64,000 nt of DNA from Actinobacteria bacterium HGW-Actinobacteria-1. Its GTDB lineage: Bacteria; Actinomycetota; Coriobacteriia; Anaerosomatales; Anaerosomataceae. Shown here in pieces: positions 7,886 to 16,913 of the stretch; position 1 is the stretch's first letter, and each line of letters starts with the position of its first letter. The stretch covers positions 1-64,000 of the forward strand of contig PHFB01000005.1 in assembly GCA_002841355.1 (NCBI GenBank). Direction: 5' to 3'. The position numbers were made by a program, and so were the translations under genes. A model generated the notes under the pieces. It worked only from the letters and a program-made list of their open reading frames with translations, did no database searches and was not told the origin of the DNA.

Positions 7886-8574
7886 CGCCCCTGGAACCCA
7901 ACAGCTATGTGCGAGCCGTCGCAGAACGGCTTGTTCTTCGATGCGCCGCAGCGGCAGAGCGTGACTCGGTTGCGCACCTCGTATGGCGTGCCGTCTGCAG
8001 ACTCGATCGGGATACCGCCCCGAACCCAGATCGCTCCGCTCACGCCAAGTTGTGGATCCTCGATCAGCCAGATCGACGGCTCGAAGTGCGGCTCGTGCGG
8101 CATCAGCGTCTCGGCATCGCAGGTGACATAGCGTCCAGATGGACAAAGCCCAGCCTCCTCTTCCACCAACACGAGCGTCTCGGGCTCGTCGCAGCGGTTG
8201 ATGAGGTTCCACAGGCCTCCGGCGCGGTCGCAGAAGCGGGCCTCGGCGCAGAGTTTGCGCGCGTCGAGGAGCTTGAGGCCCGGACCGGTCGTGCAGACCG
8301 CCTGCTCGGCGAAGGTCGCGCGCTCGGCAACCTCCGTGCCATCGAACCCGATCGCGAAGTGAGAGCCGTCGCATAGCGGCTTGTTCGATGACTGCCCACA
8401 GCGACAGAGCGCGTACGTATCGCCGGTGGGAATGCGCTCCAGCTCCCTCCAAGCGACCGACTCGCCGGCCTCGTTCACCACGATCTCGCCCCGGAAGAGC
8501 GGAACGGCGCCGCGCACGATGTATGGACCGTCGTGGCTCACGGTGATCTTCATGCCTGCTGTGTCGTCGCTCAC
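7882..8574 (-). CDS. Protein with two CDGSH iron-sulphur domains
   Basis: A 230-residue protein with two CDGSH-type 2Fe-2S sites: CRCGQSSNKPLCDGSH near residues 57-72 and CRCGASKNKPFCDGSH near 207-222. Each provides the three Cys plus one His that hold the cluster. Between them lies a cysteine-bearing segment (residues about 85-150) resembling the divergent 4Fe-4S mono-cluster domain (Fer4_19) that often accompanies CDGSH repeats. A redox or electron-transfer role is likely, but no partner is encoded nearby. The start is GTG 8574, seven bases after GGAGGG; an internal ATG at 8553 is a weaker alternative. Confidence 0.85.
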   Translation of the reverse strand: MSDDTAGMKITVSHDGPYIVRGAVPLFRGEIVVNEAGESVAWRELERIPTGDTYALCRCGQSSNKPLCDGSHFAIGFDGTEVAERATFAEQAVCTTGPGLKLLDARKLCAEARFCDRAGGLWNLINRCDEPETLVLVEEEAGLCPSGRYVTCDAETLMPHEPHFEPSIWLIEDPQLGVSGAIWVRGGIPIESADGTPYEVRNRVTLCRCGASKNKPFCDGSHIAVGFQGR

Positions 8575-8706
8575 AAGAATTCCCTCCGAGAAGGCGCATG
8601 ATGTCTGTATTCTAGCGCGGCGCGCGCGGCGTGCCGTCTGTCACATGCTTCTTGATACCCCGACCAGGCAAGCCGATTACCTCCAAGAAGACACGCAAAC
8701 GAGAGC

Positions 8707-8877
8707 ATGGAGCGGTGGATGCGCATGAACCCCGAACTGACCGAGCTTCAGAGGGAAGCGCTATGGAAGTGGCGTTGGCTGGGTATCGCGAAAGGAACGC
8801 CTGCATTCCAGGCCACGTTGCTCGTGCTGGAGATCGTTGCATTCGCAATCGCGATCGTTGCCATCATCTCGCTCTGA
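8707..8877 (+). CDS. Small single-pass membrane protein (56 aa)
   Basis: A 56-residue frame. Residues 1-35 are hydrophilic with several Trp, Arg and Glu (LQREALWKWRWLGIAKG). Residues about 36-56 are a clean hydrophobic helix (LLVLEIVAFAIAIVAIISL) running to the C-terminus, as in a tail-anchored protein. In-frame ATGs at 8707, 8719 and 8725 are possible starts. A strong terminator follows 26 bases after the stop, supporting a real transcript. The family is unknown; regulatory small membrane proteins look like this, but that is only an analogy. Confidence 0.5.
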   Translation: MERWMRMNPELTELQREALWKWRWLGIAKGTPAFQATLLVLEIVAFAIAIVAIISL

Positions 8878-8902
8878 GCCGGTGCTCCGGATGAATGAAC
8901 GA

Positions 8903-8930
8903 GGGCGGCCCGGCGGGCCGCCCTTCGCTT
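8903..8930 (+). terminator. Rho-independent terminator
   Basis: GGGCGGCCC (8903-8911) and GGGCCGCCC (8915-8923) form a perfect 9-bp stem with a 3-base loop followed by TTCGCTT. It lies after the 56-residue membrane protein and just past the end of the surface-protein gene that converges from the right, so it may serve both strands. Confidence 0.8.
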
Positions 8931-8955
8931 GTCCAGTCGTAGTGATGCGCCGGAC

Positions 8956-10629
8956 CTAGTAACCCTGCATGAGCGAGAAGATCAGGACCGAGAGTTTGCC
9001 CACCGCCGCGTCACTCCCGAACACAAGGCTCGTGCTCACGTGCGGCGGTGAACCTGCGTCGTTGAAGAAGTCCGTCTTGCCCACAGGCAGCTGCAGGTAG
9101 ACGTCGTAGATGTACGGCGACGGCGTGCTCTTCGGCGTGAGCAGCAGTGGGAACCCGTTCTGGCCGCACAGGACACCGCCCGAAAGGGCATCCGGGAAGT
9201 TCTCGCCGGAAGCCAGGCCGAGGTGGCCGATGTTGAGCGATGTCAGGCCGGTAGAGTACGACGTCGTTCCGACCGAACCGTCTCCCCGGACGCCCGGTCC
9301 CTTGAGGTCGCTCGACCACAGCGCGATCTCCTTGGCGGTTTCATAGCGGTTCGCTCCCGAGACGCGCAACACGTGGTTGGTGCCACCCAGTTGTGCGGCG
9401 CATCCGTCGAACACGTCGTTGCTCACAACCGAGGTGCTGCCCACGATGATCACGTCGGTCACACCGATGGCGGACATCGCCGCGAGCGTTTGGGTCGAGA
9501 TGTACTCGGTTCGCGTCAGGAATACAGGGATGCCCTCATACGCCGCTATCGGCGTTGCGGCGAGCGCGTCGGGGTAGTTGAATGCGTACGCCACGATGGC
9601 GAATCTACGAACGCCGAGACGGGCTCGCGCTTCTGTCGCGATCGCGATCGAGGTGCCAAAGCGATCCGAGCCCGAGACGCGCTGCACGTTCATGGAGGGA
9701 TTCAGCGCCTGCACCTGAGCGAAGACCGTCGGTGAGATCACGGATTCGCCGCCAAGGATGTAGACATTGCGCGCGCCGGTTCTGATGATCTCGGCTGCCA
9801 CCGTCGCTGGCAGCGATGCCTGCGGGGTGAGCAACAGCGCGCCCTGGCCGCCATAGGCGCCGACCAGTGAAGCTCCGGCAAGCGCATCCGGGTAGTTCAT
9901 CGAGTTCGCGAGCAGGATGGTGCGCTCGGTGCGGCTTGCGACCGGCGAGGTGGTCATCCCGCGCTTGCTCGCCTGCACTGCGGTGCCGATGCGGTCCGAC
10001 GCCGCGATGCGTTCGGTGAGCGTTCGCTGGATCTTGAAGGTATAGGCGCCTGCATGGCCAGTGAAGCCCGTGACCGAGGAGTAGTAGGGGCGCACGCGGA
10101 TCCAGTAGCGACCGGCGACGTCAGGGATGAACGCAGCCGCCGGGTTGTAGCTGCCGAAGGAATCGTCGTTCGAGGCATACGCGCCGGGATCGAGGCCCCA
10201 TGCGCCGCCGTTGACGGGGTTTCCCACCGCAGCGCCGTTCCTGTAGACCTCGACCACAAGATCGACATCCTGGTCCAAGCTCACGGCTTCGATCAAGAAC
10301 CTCACTTCGTTGATCGCGATATCATCATCGGCAACGTCCATGTAGTACCAGTCGGTGTCGTAGGCATCGGCGAGTGCTATATCGATCGTGTGGGCCTGCG
10401 TGAAGAATCCGTCGCCTTCTGCAGGGATGTAGGCGGTTAGCGGATTCGCCCACCCGACTGCCTGGACCCCGTCATCCTCCCACCAGTCGGGAATCGCGCT
10501 GTTCGCGGCCGGTTTGAGCCCCGTCGCGTGCGGCGCCTTCCCGCCGGCGCCCAGCGAAACCGAGGGTGCAAGTACGAGCGAGAACACAACCGCGACAACC
10601 AAGAGGAATCGCACGAAACGCTTTCCCAT
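8956..10629 (-). CDS. Surface protein with cell-wall-binding repeats 2 and a PPC-like domain
   Basis: A 557-residue secreted protein. The signal peptide covers residues 1-28 (VVAVVFSLVLAPSVSLGAGG). Residues about 55-205 are a beta-sandwich resembling pre-peptidase C-terminal domains (DTDWYYMDVADDDI; GRYWIRVRPYY). Three cell-wall-binding repeat 2 units follow, recognisable by AxDRIGTAVQASK, SGSDRFGTSIAIA and SGANRYETAKEIA, each with an NYPDALA- or NFPDALS-type block and an ILGGESVIS- or IVGSTSVVS-type block. Such repeats bind wall polymers in clostridial Cwp proteins, so this is probably a non-covalently attached surface protein. A second protein with the same domains in a similar order lies at 25199-27103. 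The target of the PPC-like domain is unknown. Confidence 0.85.
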   Translation of the reverse strand: MGKRFVRFLLVVAVVFSLVLAPSVSLGAGGKAPHATGLKPAANSAIPDWWEDDGVQAVGWANPLTAYIPAEGDGFFTQAHTIDIALADAYDTDWYYMDVADDDIAINEVRFLIEAVSLDQDVDLVVEVYRNGAAVGNPVNGGAWGLDPGAYASNDDSFGSYNPAAAFIPDVAGRYWIRVRPYYSSVTGFTGHAGAYTFKIQRTLTERIAASDRIGTAVQASKRGMTTSPVASRTERTILLANSMNYPDALAGASLVGAYGGQGALLLTPQASLPATVAAEIIRTGARNVYILGGESVISPTVFAQVQALNPSMNVQRVSGSDRFGTSIAIATEARARLGVRRFAIVAYAFNYPDALAATPIAAYEGIPVFLTRTEYISTQTLAAMSAIGVTDVIIVGSTSVVSNDVFDGCAAQLGGTNHVLRVSGANRYETAKEIALWSSDLKGPGVRGDGSVGTTSYSTGLTSLNIGHLGLASGENFPDALSGGVLCGQNGFPLLLTPKSTPSPYIYDVYLQLPVGKTDFFNDAGSPPHVSTSLVFGSDAAVGKLSVLIFSLMQGY

Positions 10630-10706
10630 CGCCCCATCACTCCCTGATTCGAGTGGTGCCCCCTCAGGCGTCTGATAAGGCTCTGTTCCCCTAACTGGGC
10701 ACCGGA

Positions 10707-10720
10707 ATAACCCTCGTTAT
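10707..10720. promoter_or_regulatory. Inverted repeat ATAAC-N4-GTTAT, probable operator
   Basis: ATAACCCTCGTTAT is a perfect inverted repeat with a 4-base spacer, 33 bases before a TATACT -10 box (10753-10758) and 91 bases before the XRE-cupin start. The core TAAC-N4-GTTA is the same as at 6180-6191. The XRE-cupin protein encoded next to it is a plausible binder by autoregulation, but a regulator encoded elsewhere is equally possible. Confidence 0.45.
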
Positions 10721-10752
10721 CCGCACTACTCCCGAGCGCATTCATCGCCGTG

Positions 10753-10758
10753 TATACT
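10753..10758 (+). promoter_or_regulatory. -10 box TATACT upstream of the XRE-cupin gene
   Basis: TATACT lies 53 bases before ATG 10811. No good -35 box stands 16-18 bases upstream, which would fit a promoter that needs an activator; the inverted repeat at 10707-10720 is in a suitable position. Confidence 0.4.
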
Positions 10759-10810
10759 TGCCAGCACGCGGCTCCGGTCGCGCGATGGCAGGGATGCGAG
10801 AGGGGTTCAC

Positions 10811-11386
10811 ATGACCGAGAATCGAATCGGCGCCAAGCTCACCACGTTGCGCGAAGCACTCGGCCTTTCGGTCGAGCAGCTTGCCGAGCGAAGCGGAACG
10901 GATGTTGGCACCGTCACGCAGCTTGAGAGCGGTTCCATCGCACCATCGCTTGCTCCGCTCATCAAACTCACCCGGGCGCTCGGCGTCCGTCTCGGCACAC
11001 TGCTGGACGACGACACGAACGTTGGACCCGTCGTGACGCGCAAAGGCGAGGTCGAGCAGGTTGCCCGGCTCAAGAGCCTCGAGACCTCCTCGGACGGCGG
11101 CGTGCTCGACTTCTTCTCGCTTGCACCGGGCAAGACATCGCGCCACATGGAGCCGTTCGTCATCACGGTGAACCCGGCGGACGTCGGCAACCACAAGCTG
11201 TCATCGCACGAGGGCGAGGAGTTCATCTACGTTCTCGAAGGCCGCATCGAGATCGAGTACGGCAAGGACCTCGTGCTGCTCGACGCAGGCGACACCATCT
11301 ACTACGACTCGATCGTGCCGCATCAGGTGCGCGCAGCTGCCTCGGCGCCGGCTCGCATCCTGGCCGTCGTGTACGCACCGGCGTAG
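10811..11386 (+). CDS. XRE-family transcriptional regulator with C-terminal cupin domain
   Basis: A 191-residue regulator. Residues about 7-62 are an XRE helix-turn-helix ([17 protein letters not shown], then TVTQLESG as recognition region). Residues about 115-190 are a cupin barrel ([40 protein letters not shown]) that would bind a small ligand. It sits 10 bases before an acyl-CoA synthetase gene. Such cupin-regulator/AMP-ligase pairs are common in anaerobes, and the regulator probably senses a fatty acid or acyl product and controls the pair. A GAGGGG ribosome site precedes ATG 10811. An inverted repeat upstream is a candidate binding site. Confidence 0.85.
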   Translation: MTENRIGAKLTTLREALGLSVEQLAERSGTDVGTVTQLESGSIAPSLAPLIKLTRALGVRLGTLLDDDTNVGPVVTRKGEVEQVARLKSLETSSDGGVLDFFSLAPGKTSRHMEPFVITVNPADVGNHKLSSHEGEEFIYVLEGRIEIEYGKDLVLLDAGDTIYYDSIVPHQVRAAASAPARILAVVYAPA

Positions 11387-11396
11387 GGGGTCGTCG

Positions 11397-13070
11397 ATGG
11401 AGCTGCATACCGACCTCACGATTGGCCAGTACTTCGACAAGGTGGTTGCCGAGCAGGGCGACCGCGACTTCGTGGTGTATCCCGACCGCGACCTGCGCTG
11501 GAGCTACAACCAGTTCGATGAACGTGCGACCAACCTCGCAAAGGGTCTGCTAGAAATCGGCCTGCGCAAGGGAGACCATCTCGGCATCTGGGCGCGCAAC
11601 GTGCCGGACTGGCTCACGTTCGCCTTCGCGACCGCCAAGATCGGCGTCGTGCTCGTGACCGTGAACCCCGTCTACAAGAGCCACGAGCTGGCATATGTCA
11701 TCAAGCAGTCGGACATGAGGGCGCTCGTGATCATCGACTCGTTCCGCGACGTGAACTACATCGACATCGTGCGCGGGCTCGTCCCCGAGACGATGACGCA
11801 GGAGCGCGGCCACCTGTCCTCACCCGAGTTCCCTATGCTCAAGTCGCTCATCTACATGGGACCCGAAAAGCATCGCGGCTTCTACGCGATGCCGGAGCTG
11901 CTCCTGCTTGGCGCACACGCTGGCGATGAGCTCTACGACGAGGCGCGTTCCGGCCAGAGTGCTGACGACACCATCAACATGCAGTACACATCAGGCACGA
12001 CGGGCTTCCCCAAGGGCGTCATGCTCACCAATCGCAACATCCTGAACAACGGCTTCTACATCGGCGAGCGCCAGGATTTCACCTCCGAGGACCGCGTGTG
12101 CCTGCCGGTGCCGTACTTCCACTGCTTTGGCATCGTCCTCGGCGTGCTCGCGGTGCTCACGCATGGTGCCACGATCGTCGGCGTCGAGTCGTTCGACCCG
12201 GTGCTCGTACTCGCCGCCATCCAGAAGGAGCGCGCGACCGCGCTCTATGGCGTGCCGACGATGTTCATCGCCGAGCTCGACCACCCCATGTTCGACATGT
12301 TCGATCTCACCTCGCTGCGCACCGGCATCATGGCCGGGTCGCCATGCCCGATCGAGACGATGAAGCAGGTCATCGACCGCATGCACGCAAGCGAGATGAC
12401 GATCTGCTACGGCCTCACCGAGACTTCTCCGGTATTCACGCAGACGACGACGGACGACACGCTTGAGCGCAAGTGCGAGACCGTCGGGCGCAAGCACGAC
12501 CAGGTCGAGGTGCGCGTGATCGATCCAGAGACGGGCGAGGACTGCCCGCCGGGCGTGCCGGGCGAGCTCTGCTGCCGCGGCTACAACGTCATGAAGGGCT
12601 ACTACAAGATGCCCGAGGCGACTGCGGTCGCCATCGACAAGGACGGCTACTTGCACTCGGGGGACCTCGGCACGGTGGACGAGGACGGCTACTACCGCAT
12701 CACCGGGCGCATCAAGGACATGATTATCCGCGGTGGCGAGAACATCTACCCGCGAGAGATCGAGGAGTTCCTCTACACGATGCCTGGCGTCAAAGACGTC
12801 CAAGTCGTCGGCGTTCCGGACGCGAAGTACGGCGAGGTCGTCGGTGCATTCGTCAAGAAGTTCGCGGATGCGGACCTCACCGAGAGCGACGTGCAGGAGT
12901 TCTGCCGCGCCCGGATGGCCCGCTACAAGGCGCCCAAGTACGTCTTCTTCGTAGACGAGTTCCCGCAGACGGCGTCCGGCAAGATCCAGAAGTACAAGCT
13001 TCGCGACATGGCCAAGGAGCAGCTCGGCGTCGACCTCGGCGTCTTCTCGGGCGAGAGCACCACCGGGTAA
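11397..13070 (+). CDS. AMP-dependent acyl-CoA synthetase/ligase
   Basis: A 557-residue member of the adenylate-forming (ANL) superfamily, which activates a carboxylic acid with ATP and joins it to CoA. The P-loop-like [11 protein letters not shown] is at residues about 196-206, the A5 block is CYGLTETSP, the A7 hinge is [13 protein letters not shown], the A8 block is [16 protein letters not shown], and the A10 lysine is in [11 protein letters not shown] near the C-terminus. Length and motifs fit medium- or long-chain fatty acid ligases; the chain length is not predictable. A GGGGG ribosome site precedes ATG 11397. Co-transcription with the upstream XRE-cupin regulator is likely. Confidence 0.9.
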   Translation: MELHTDLTIGQYFDKVVAEQGDRDFVVYPDRDLRWSYNQFDERATNLAKGLLEIGLRKGDHLGIWARNVPDWLTFAFATAKIGVVLVTVNPVYKSHELAYVIKQSDMRALVIIDSFRDVNYIDIVRGLVPETMTQERGHLSSPEFPMLKSLIYMGPEKHRGFYAMPELLLLGAHAGDELYDEARSGQSADDTINMQYTSGTTGFPKGVMLTNRNILNNGFYIGERQDFTSEDRVCLPVPYFHCFGIVLGVLAVLTHGATIVGVESFDPVLVLAAIQKERATALYGVPTMFIAELDHPMFDMFDLTSLRTGIMAGSPCPIETMKQVIDRMHASEMTICYGLTETSPVFTQTTTDDTLERKCETVGRKHDQVEVRVIDPETGEDCPPGVPGELCCRGYNVMKGYYKMPEATAVAIDKDGYLHSGDLGTVDEDGYYRITGRIKDMIIRGGENIYPREIEEFLYTMPGVKDVQVVGVPDAKYGEVVGAFVKKFADADLTESDVQEFCRARMARYKAPKYVFFVDEFPQTASGKIQKYKLRDMAKEQLGVDLGVFSGESTTG

Positions 13071-13192
13071 CACAAGAATACCCCAGGGGGTTTCACTCGA
13101 TACGCGCCCTGCGAACACCGGTTCTTCACACCGCTTGCGCATCCTTCTTCTAGCAGGAGGGATGTGCGGGCGGACGTGGAGAGCGTGAGACA

Positions 13193-14377
13193 GTGGGAGT
13201 CTTCGGGATTTTCCTTTCGGCCATCGAGAGCCTGCGCGGCAATGGGCTGCGCTCACTTCTCATGGCGCTCGGCGTCATCATAGGCACTGCGACCATCGTG
13301 ATCGTCGTCGCGGTTGGCGTTGGAGCACGTGAGGCAATCGATGCTCAGTACTCCAACATGAGCGTGACCACCATCTTCGTGAACACCGGCGCCGCCGGGA
13401 GTTCGCGACTCTCGGCAGATGATGCTGAGGCCCTGAAGACGATTTCGACCGTGGCTGTTGTCGCGCCTCAGCTTACCGGGCGGCTGGCCATCGCGAACGG
13501 CGAAACCTCATCCCAGACCATGGTCGTGGGCACCACTGCCGACTACGAGCAGCTCGCGGCGCTCACCTTCGCATCAGGTGCCTTCTTCACACAGAGCGAC
13601 GTAGACCGACGAGAGCGCGTGGTCGTACTGGGTCCCACTGCGGCTGAGGAGCTCTTCGGCAAGGGAGTCGACCCGGTCGGGGAAAGCGTCCGCATCGCGG
13701 GTCGAACACTCACCGTTGTGGGCGTGACTCAGGTCAAGGGTGGCGCGATCGGACCGATCACGCTCGATGATAGCGTCTTCGTGCCGAACACCACGGCGGA
13801 GCGCGCGCTCCTCGGCGACCAGGGCAAAGTCAGTCTCAACGTGCAGGCCGAATCGATCGATTCGGTCGCGCCCGCGATGGACGACATCGTCACGGTGCTT
13901 CGGGAGGAGCACGGCCTGCGGTCGGATCAGCCGGATGATTTCACCGTCAAGGACATGGGCTCCAAGCTCGTGAGCGCGCAGGATTCGAACAGAACCATGA
14001 CGCTGCTGCTCTCGGCCGTTGCCGTGATCGTGCTCGTCGTCGGCGGCATCGGCATCATGAACATCATGTACGTGTCGGTGACGGAGCGTACTCGCGAGAT
14101 CGGCGTGCGGCGAGCAATCGGCGCGACCCGGGTAAGCGTACTCACTCAGTTCCTCCTCGAAGCCGTGGTGCTCAGCGTCGTCGGCGGCCTCATCGGTGTT
14201 GTCCTCGGCTTCGCCGCCCTTCCTGCTCTTCGTGCAGCCGACATAGCGGCAACAGCATCCGCTACGGGCGTTGCACTGGCTTTCGGATTCTCACTGCTTA
14301 CGGGAATCGTCTTCGGCTTCGCCCCGGCGCGCCGCGCCGCGCGGCTCGACCCGATTGAGGCACTGCGCCACGAATAG
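13193..14377 (+). CDS. MacB-type ABC transporter permease
   Basis: A 394-residue permease. It has an N-terminal transmembrane helix (about 17-42), a MacB periplasmic core-like outer domain (about 45-260), and an FtsX domain with three helices (about 275-300, 325-350, 360-380). The conserved VTERTREIGVRRAIGATRVSVLTQFLLEA segment before the last two helices is typical. MacB-type systems move substrates from outside the membrane rather than through it. The gene starts with GTG 13193 and opens a four-gene operon: permease, small secreted protein, membrane-fusion protein, ATPase. Here the ATPase is a separate polypeptide, as in many Gram-positive systems. Confidence 0.88.
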   Translation: MGVFGIFLSAIESLRGNGLRSLLMALGVIIGTATIVIVVAVGVGAREAIDAQYSNMSVTTIFVNTGAAGSSRLSADDAEALKTISTVAVVAPQLTGRLAIANGETSSQTMVVGTTADYEQLAALTFASGAFFTQSDVDRRERVVVLGPTAAEELFGKGVDPVGESVRIAGRTLTVVGVTQVKGGAIGPITLDDSVFVPNTTAERALLGDQGKVSLNVQAESIDSVAPAMDDIVTVLREEHGLRSDQPDDFTVKDMGSKLVSAQDSNRTMTLLLSAVAVIVLVVGGIGIMNIMYVSVTERTREIGVRRAIGATRVSVLTQFLLEAVVLSVVGGLIGVVLGFAALPALRAADIAATASATGVALAFGFSLLTGIVFGFAPARRAARLDPIEALRHE

Positions 14378-14426
14378 GACAGCGGAGCGGCCTCGAGCCG
14401 TTTCGGACAAACGAGAAGGTGACGGC

Positions 14427-14951
14427 ATGAAGAAAGGCACGGTAGTACTGGCAGTAGCGGTTCTTGCACTGGGAGTTGCAGCCTACTTCGGAGTGGGGTA
14501 CCTGGCTTCCTCCGGGGACTCGGCAACAGCGATTGCAGGCGGGTCGGGCGCGAGCGCCGATCCGAATCAGCCTGACCGCACGGCTGAGGTCAAGGGAACC
14601 GTGGTTTCGGTGGACGGAACGACTGTCGTCATCGACCGCCTCATCAGTGACCCGTCGACCGAACTGACAGATGAAGAGAAGGCGGCCAAGAAGGCCGAGC
14701 GCGCGTCGATGAGCATGGAAGAGCGACAGGCTCTCAAGGCGGCCGAGCAGGCCGGACTTCCCATTGAGCGTGTTTCGGTGGACGTACCCGTGGGTGTGCG
14801 AATCGTGAAGATGGTTCTCGAGGGTGAGACCTCGGTTGCGCAGACCGCGTCTCTCGGCGATCTCAGAGCTGGCGTGACGGTTACGGTGTGGACCGATGGC
14901 GCTACCGATGGTGGGGTCGCGGAGTACGTGAAGGTGCAGACGGGCAACTAG
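14427..14951 (+). CDS. Secreted small protein inside the ABC exporter operon
   Basis: A 174-residue protein with a signal anchor (residues 4-27) and a hydrophilic exported part. Residues about 50-72 and 115-172 look like an OB-like beta barrel (EVKGTVVSVDGTTVVIDRL; DLRAGVTVTVWTDG), interrupted by a charged helix of Glu/Lys/Ala (about 78-112). It lies between the permease and the membrane-fusion protein genes and is probably an accessory part of the exporter, but I do not recognise the family. ATG 14427 follows GAAGGTGA and gives a complete signal sequence. Confidence 0.65.
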   Translation: MKKGTVVLAVAVLALGVAAYFGVGYLASSGDSATAIAGGSGASADPNQPDRTAEVKGTVVSVDGTTVVIDRLISDPSTELTDEEKAAKKAERASMSMEERQALKAAEQAGLPIERVSVDVPVGVRIVKMVLEGETSVAQTASLGDLRAGVTVTVWTDGATDGGVAEYVKVQTGN

Positions 14952-14998
14952 CGCCGAAGCGGACCATGCGTTCGGCGAAACAGGTGGAAGTGGTGGAG

Positions 14999-16237
14999 AT
15001 GAACCATAGGGCGAACACAATGCGAAACGCAGTGATTGCGCTGGTTGCGCTGGCGGTCGTCGCCGGTGGATCCGTGGCCGGCTATCTGAAGGCCGTTGCG
15101 GCACCGACGGCGGACCTGGCAGTAGCCTCCGCGACCGTGAAGACTGGGACCATACAGTCATCGGTGCCTGCGGACGGTCGCGTCGCAGCCGAGGAGTGGA
15201 CGCTTGCGTTCGCAGTCGCCGGAACGGTTGACTCTGTGCTCGTGAGCGCTGGCGAGACAGTCACGGCAGGGCAGGTGCTTGCCACCCTCGACGACGGCAA
15301 GGTGAAGGCGCAGGTTGCGCAGGCACAGGGTGCCGTCGATGCCGCGAACGCACGGCTTGCGGGCCTCTACGCGCAGCCGCGGTCGCAGGATGTCGCTGCC
15401 AAGCAGGCACTGGTCGATGCCGCCGAGACGGCACTGGCGAGTGCTCGTGAGGCGTACAGCTTGCTCGTGGCAGAGTCAGTGGAGTCGACCGTGCCCGCGC
15501 TCGAGCTGCAGTCGAAGCGGGCTGCTGTCTCCTCGGCGCAGTCCCAGCTTTCTGTTGCCGAGGCGAACCTGGCTGTCGCAAAGACGCCGGCGGCCAAGGC
15601 CGAGATCGACGCGGCGAAGGCGGCCGTTGAGCAGGCGCTCGGCGGTCTTGACGCCGCCAAAGCGGCGCTCGCTGACCTGAATCTTGTGGCGCCGTCTGAC
15701 GGGGTCGTCATCTCGATGAACCTGAAGCCGGGCATGGCACCGCCGTCGGGCGCGGGTGCGCTCCCTGCGATGGTGATCGGCGATCTTGGCACCATGTACG
15801 TGGAGGGCGCTCTTGACGAGACCGACCTGGGCGACGTGCGCGTGGGCATGCCCGTTGAGGTGCTTGTGGATGCACTCGACGGTGAGAGCCTTGAAGGGAC
15901 GGTCAGCTACGTGTCGAGTGTCGCCGAGGTGGACGGCAACGGTGTTGCGGCCTATGCGATCAGGGTGGATCTGCCGGATCACACGGTGGCGCTTGGTGTC
16001 GGCATGTCCGTGCGTCTCCAGGTTGTGACGGACCGTGTCTCGGACGTGCTCGTCATTCCGACGGCAGCCGTACGCCGGGTCGATGGGGCGTCGACGGTCG
16101 ATATCTTGTCGGCTGACGGTACGCTCGTGCCCGCGAAGGTGGATCTCGGCCAGACGGATGGGACGATGGTCGAAGTGAGAAGCGGCCTGACCGCTGGCGC
16201 CAAGGTCGCGCTTCCGCAGACGGGGGTGGAGTCGTGA
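14999..16237 (+). CDS. HlyD/MacA-like membrane-fusion (adaptor) protein
   Basis: A 412-residue adaptor. An N-terminal membrane anchor (residues about 10-30) is followed by a lipoyl-like half (VPADGRVAAEEWTLAFAVAGTVDSV), an Ala/Gln-rich coiled-coil hairpin (about 110-215), the second lipoyl half (LVAPSDGVVISMN), a beta-barrel domain (YVEGALDETDLGDVRVGMPV) and a membrane-proximal domain. This is the MacA/HlyD order. The start is uncertain: ATG 14999 follows a GGTGGAAG stretch, with in-frame ATGs at 14966 and 15020. The stop overlaps the ATPase start (GTGA at 16234-16237), giving tight coupling. Confidence 0.88.
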   Translation: MNHRANTMRNAVIALVALAVVAGGSVAGYLKAVAAPTADLAVASATVKTGTIQSSVPADGRVAAEEWTLAFAVAGTVDSVLVSAGETVTAGQVLATLDDGKVKAQVAQAQGAVDAANARLAGLYAQPRSQDVAAKQALVDAAETALASAREAYSLLVAESVESTVPALELQSKRAAVSSAQSQLSVAEANLAVAKTPAAKAEIDAAKAAVEQALGGLDAAKAALADLNLVAPSDGVVISMNLKPGMAPPSGAGALPAMVIGDLGTMYVEGALDETDLGDVRVGMPVEVLVDALDGESLEGTVSYVSSVAEVDGNGVAAYAIRVDLPDHTVALGVGMSVRLQVVTDRVSDVLVIPTAAVRRVDGASTVDILSADGTLVPAKVDLGQTDGTMVEVRSGLTAGAKVALPQTGVES

Positions 16238-16902
16238 CGGGCGAATCGGTCATCAGCCTCACAGGTATCACGAAGGAGTACGTGCTTGCTGACATGGAGA
16301 TCCCGGTGCTTCGCGGAGTTGACCTCGAGGTTCGACGTGGTGAGCACGTGGCGTTGATGGGGCCGTCTGGGTCCGGTAAGTCCACGCTCATGAATCTGAT
16401 CGGTCTGCTCGATGAGCCCACGTCGGGCCAGTACCTCTTGAACGACATCGATGCCTCGGGACTTGACGATCCGTCTCGGGCGAAGCTGCGGAACGAGGCG
16501 ATCGGATTCATCTTCCAGACCTTCAACTTGCTTCCGAACATGGATGTGTTGGTGAACGTCACGTTGCCGCTCAGGTACGCGGGCGTACGGGATGCGCAGG
16601 TGCGTGCGCGAGAGCTGCTCGAGCGAGTCGGGATGTCTGACCGGCTCGATCATCGCCCATCGCAGCTCTCAGGTGGCCAGCGTCAGCGCGTGGCAATTGC
16701 GAGGGCGCTCGTGAACGATCCGTCGCTTATCCTTGCCGACGAGCCGACGGGTAATCTCGACTCAAAGACAGGCACCGAGGTGCTCGATCTGCTCGACGAA
16801 CTGCATGCCCAGGGCAGGACGATCGTTGTGGTCACCCATGATGAACACGTTGCCGAGAGGGCGGAGCGCACGATTCGGCTCTTCGACGGTGTCGTGGTCT
16901 GA
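16234..16902 (+). CDS. ABC transporter ATP-binding protein (MacB/LolD type)
   Basis: A 222-residue ATPase. Walker [10 protein letters not shown] is at residues 43-51, the Q-loop is in [11 protein letters not shown], the signature is [15 protein letters not shown] (about 149-163), Walker B with catalytic Glu is [13 protein letters not shown], and the switch His is in VVVTHDEHV. This is the MacB/LolD/FtsE subfamily that drives mechanotransmission exporters. It completes the operon begun at 13193 and starts with GTG overlapping the adaptor stop. The next gene is convergent, with 11 bases between stops. Confidence 0.93.
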   Translation: MTGESVISLTGITKEYVLADMEIPVLRGVDLEVRRGEHVALMGPSGSGKSTLMNLIGLLDEPTSGQYLLNDIDASGLDDPSRAKLRNEAIGFIFQTFNLLPNMDVLVNVTLPLRYAGVRDAQVRARELLERVGMSDRLDHRPSQLSGGQRQRVAIARALVNDPSLILADEPTGNLDSKTGTEVLDLLDELHAQGRTIVVVTHDEHVAERAERTIRLFDGVVV

Positions 16903-16913
16903 GCCCCGCGGCG

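Noticed and set aside
11991-13256. Long reverse-strand open frame (421 codons)
   Set aside because: It lies opposite the acyl-CoA synthetase gene and has no recognisable motif. The high GC content leaves such shadow frames open by chance.
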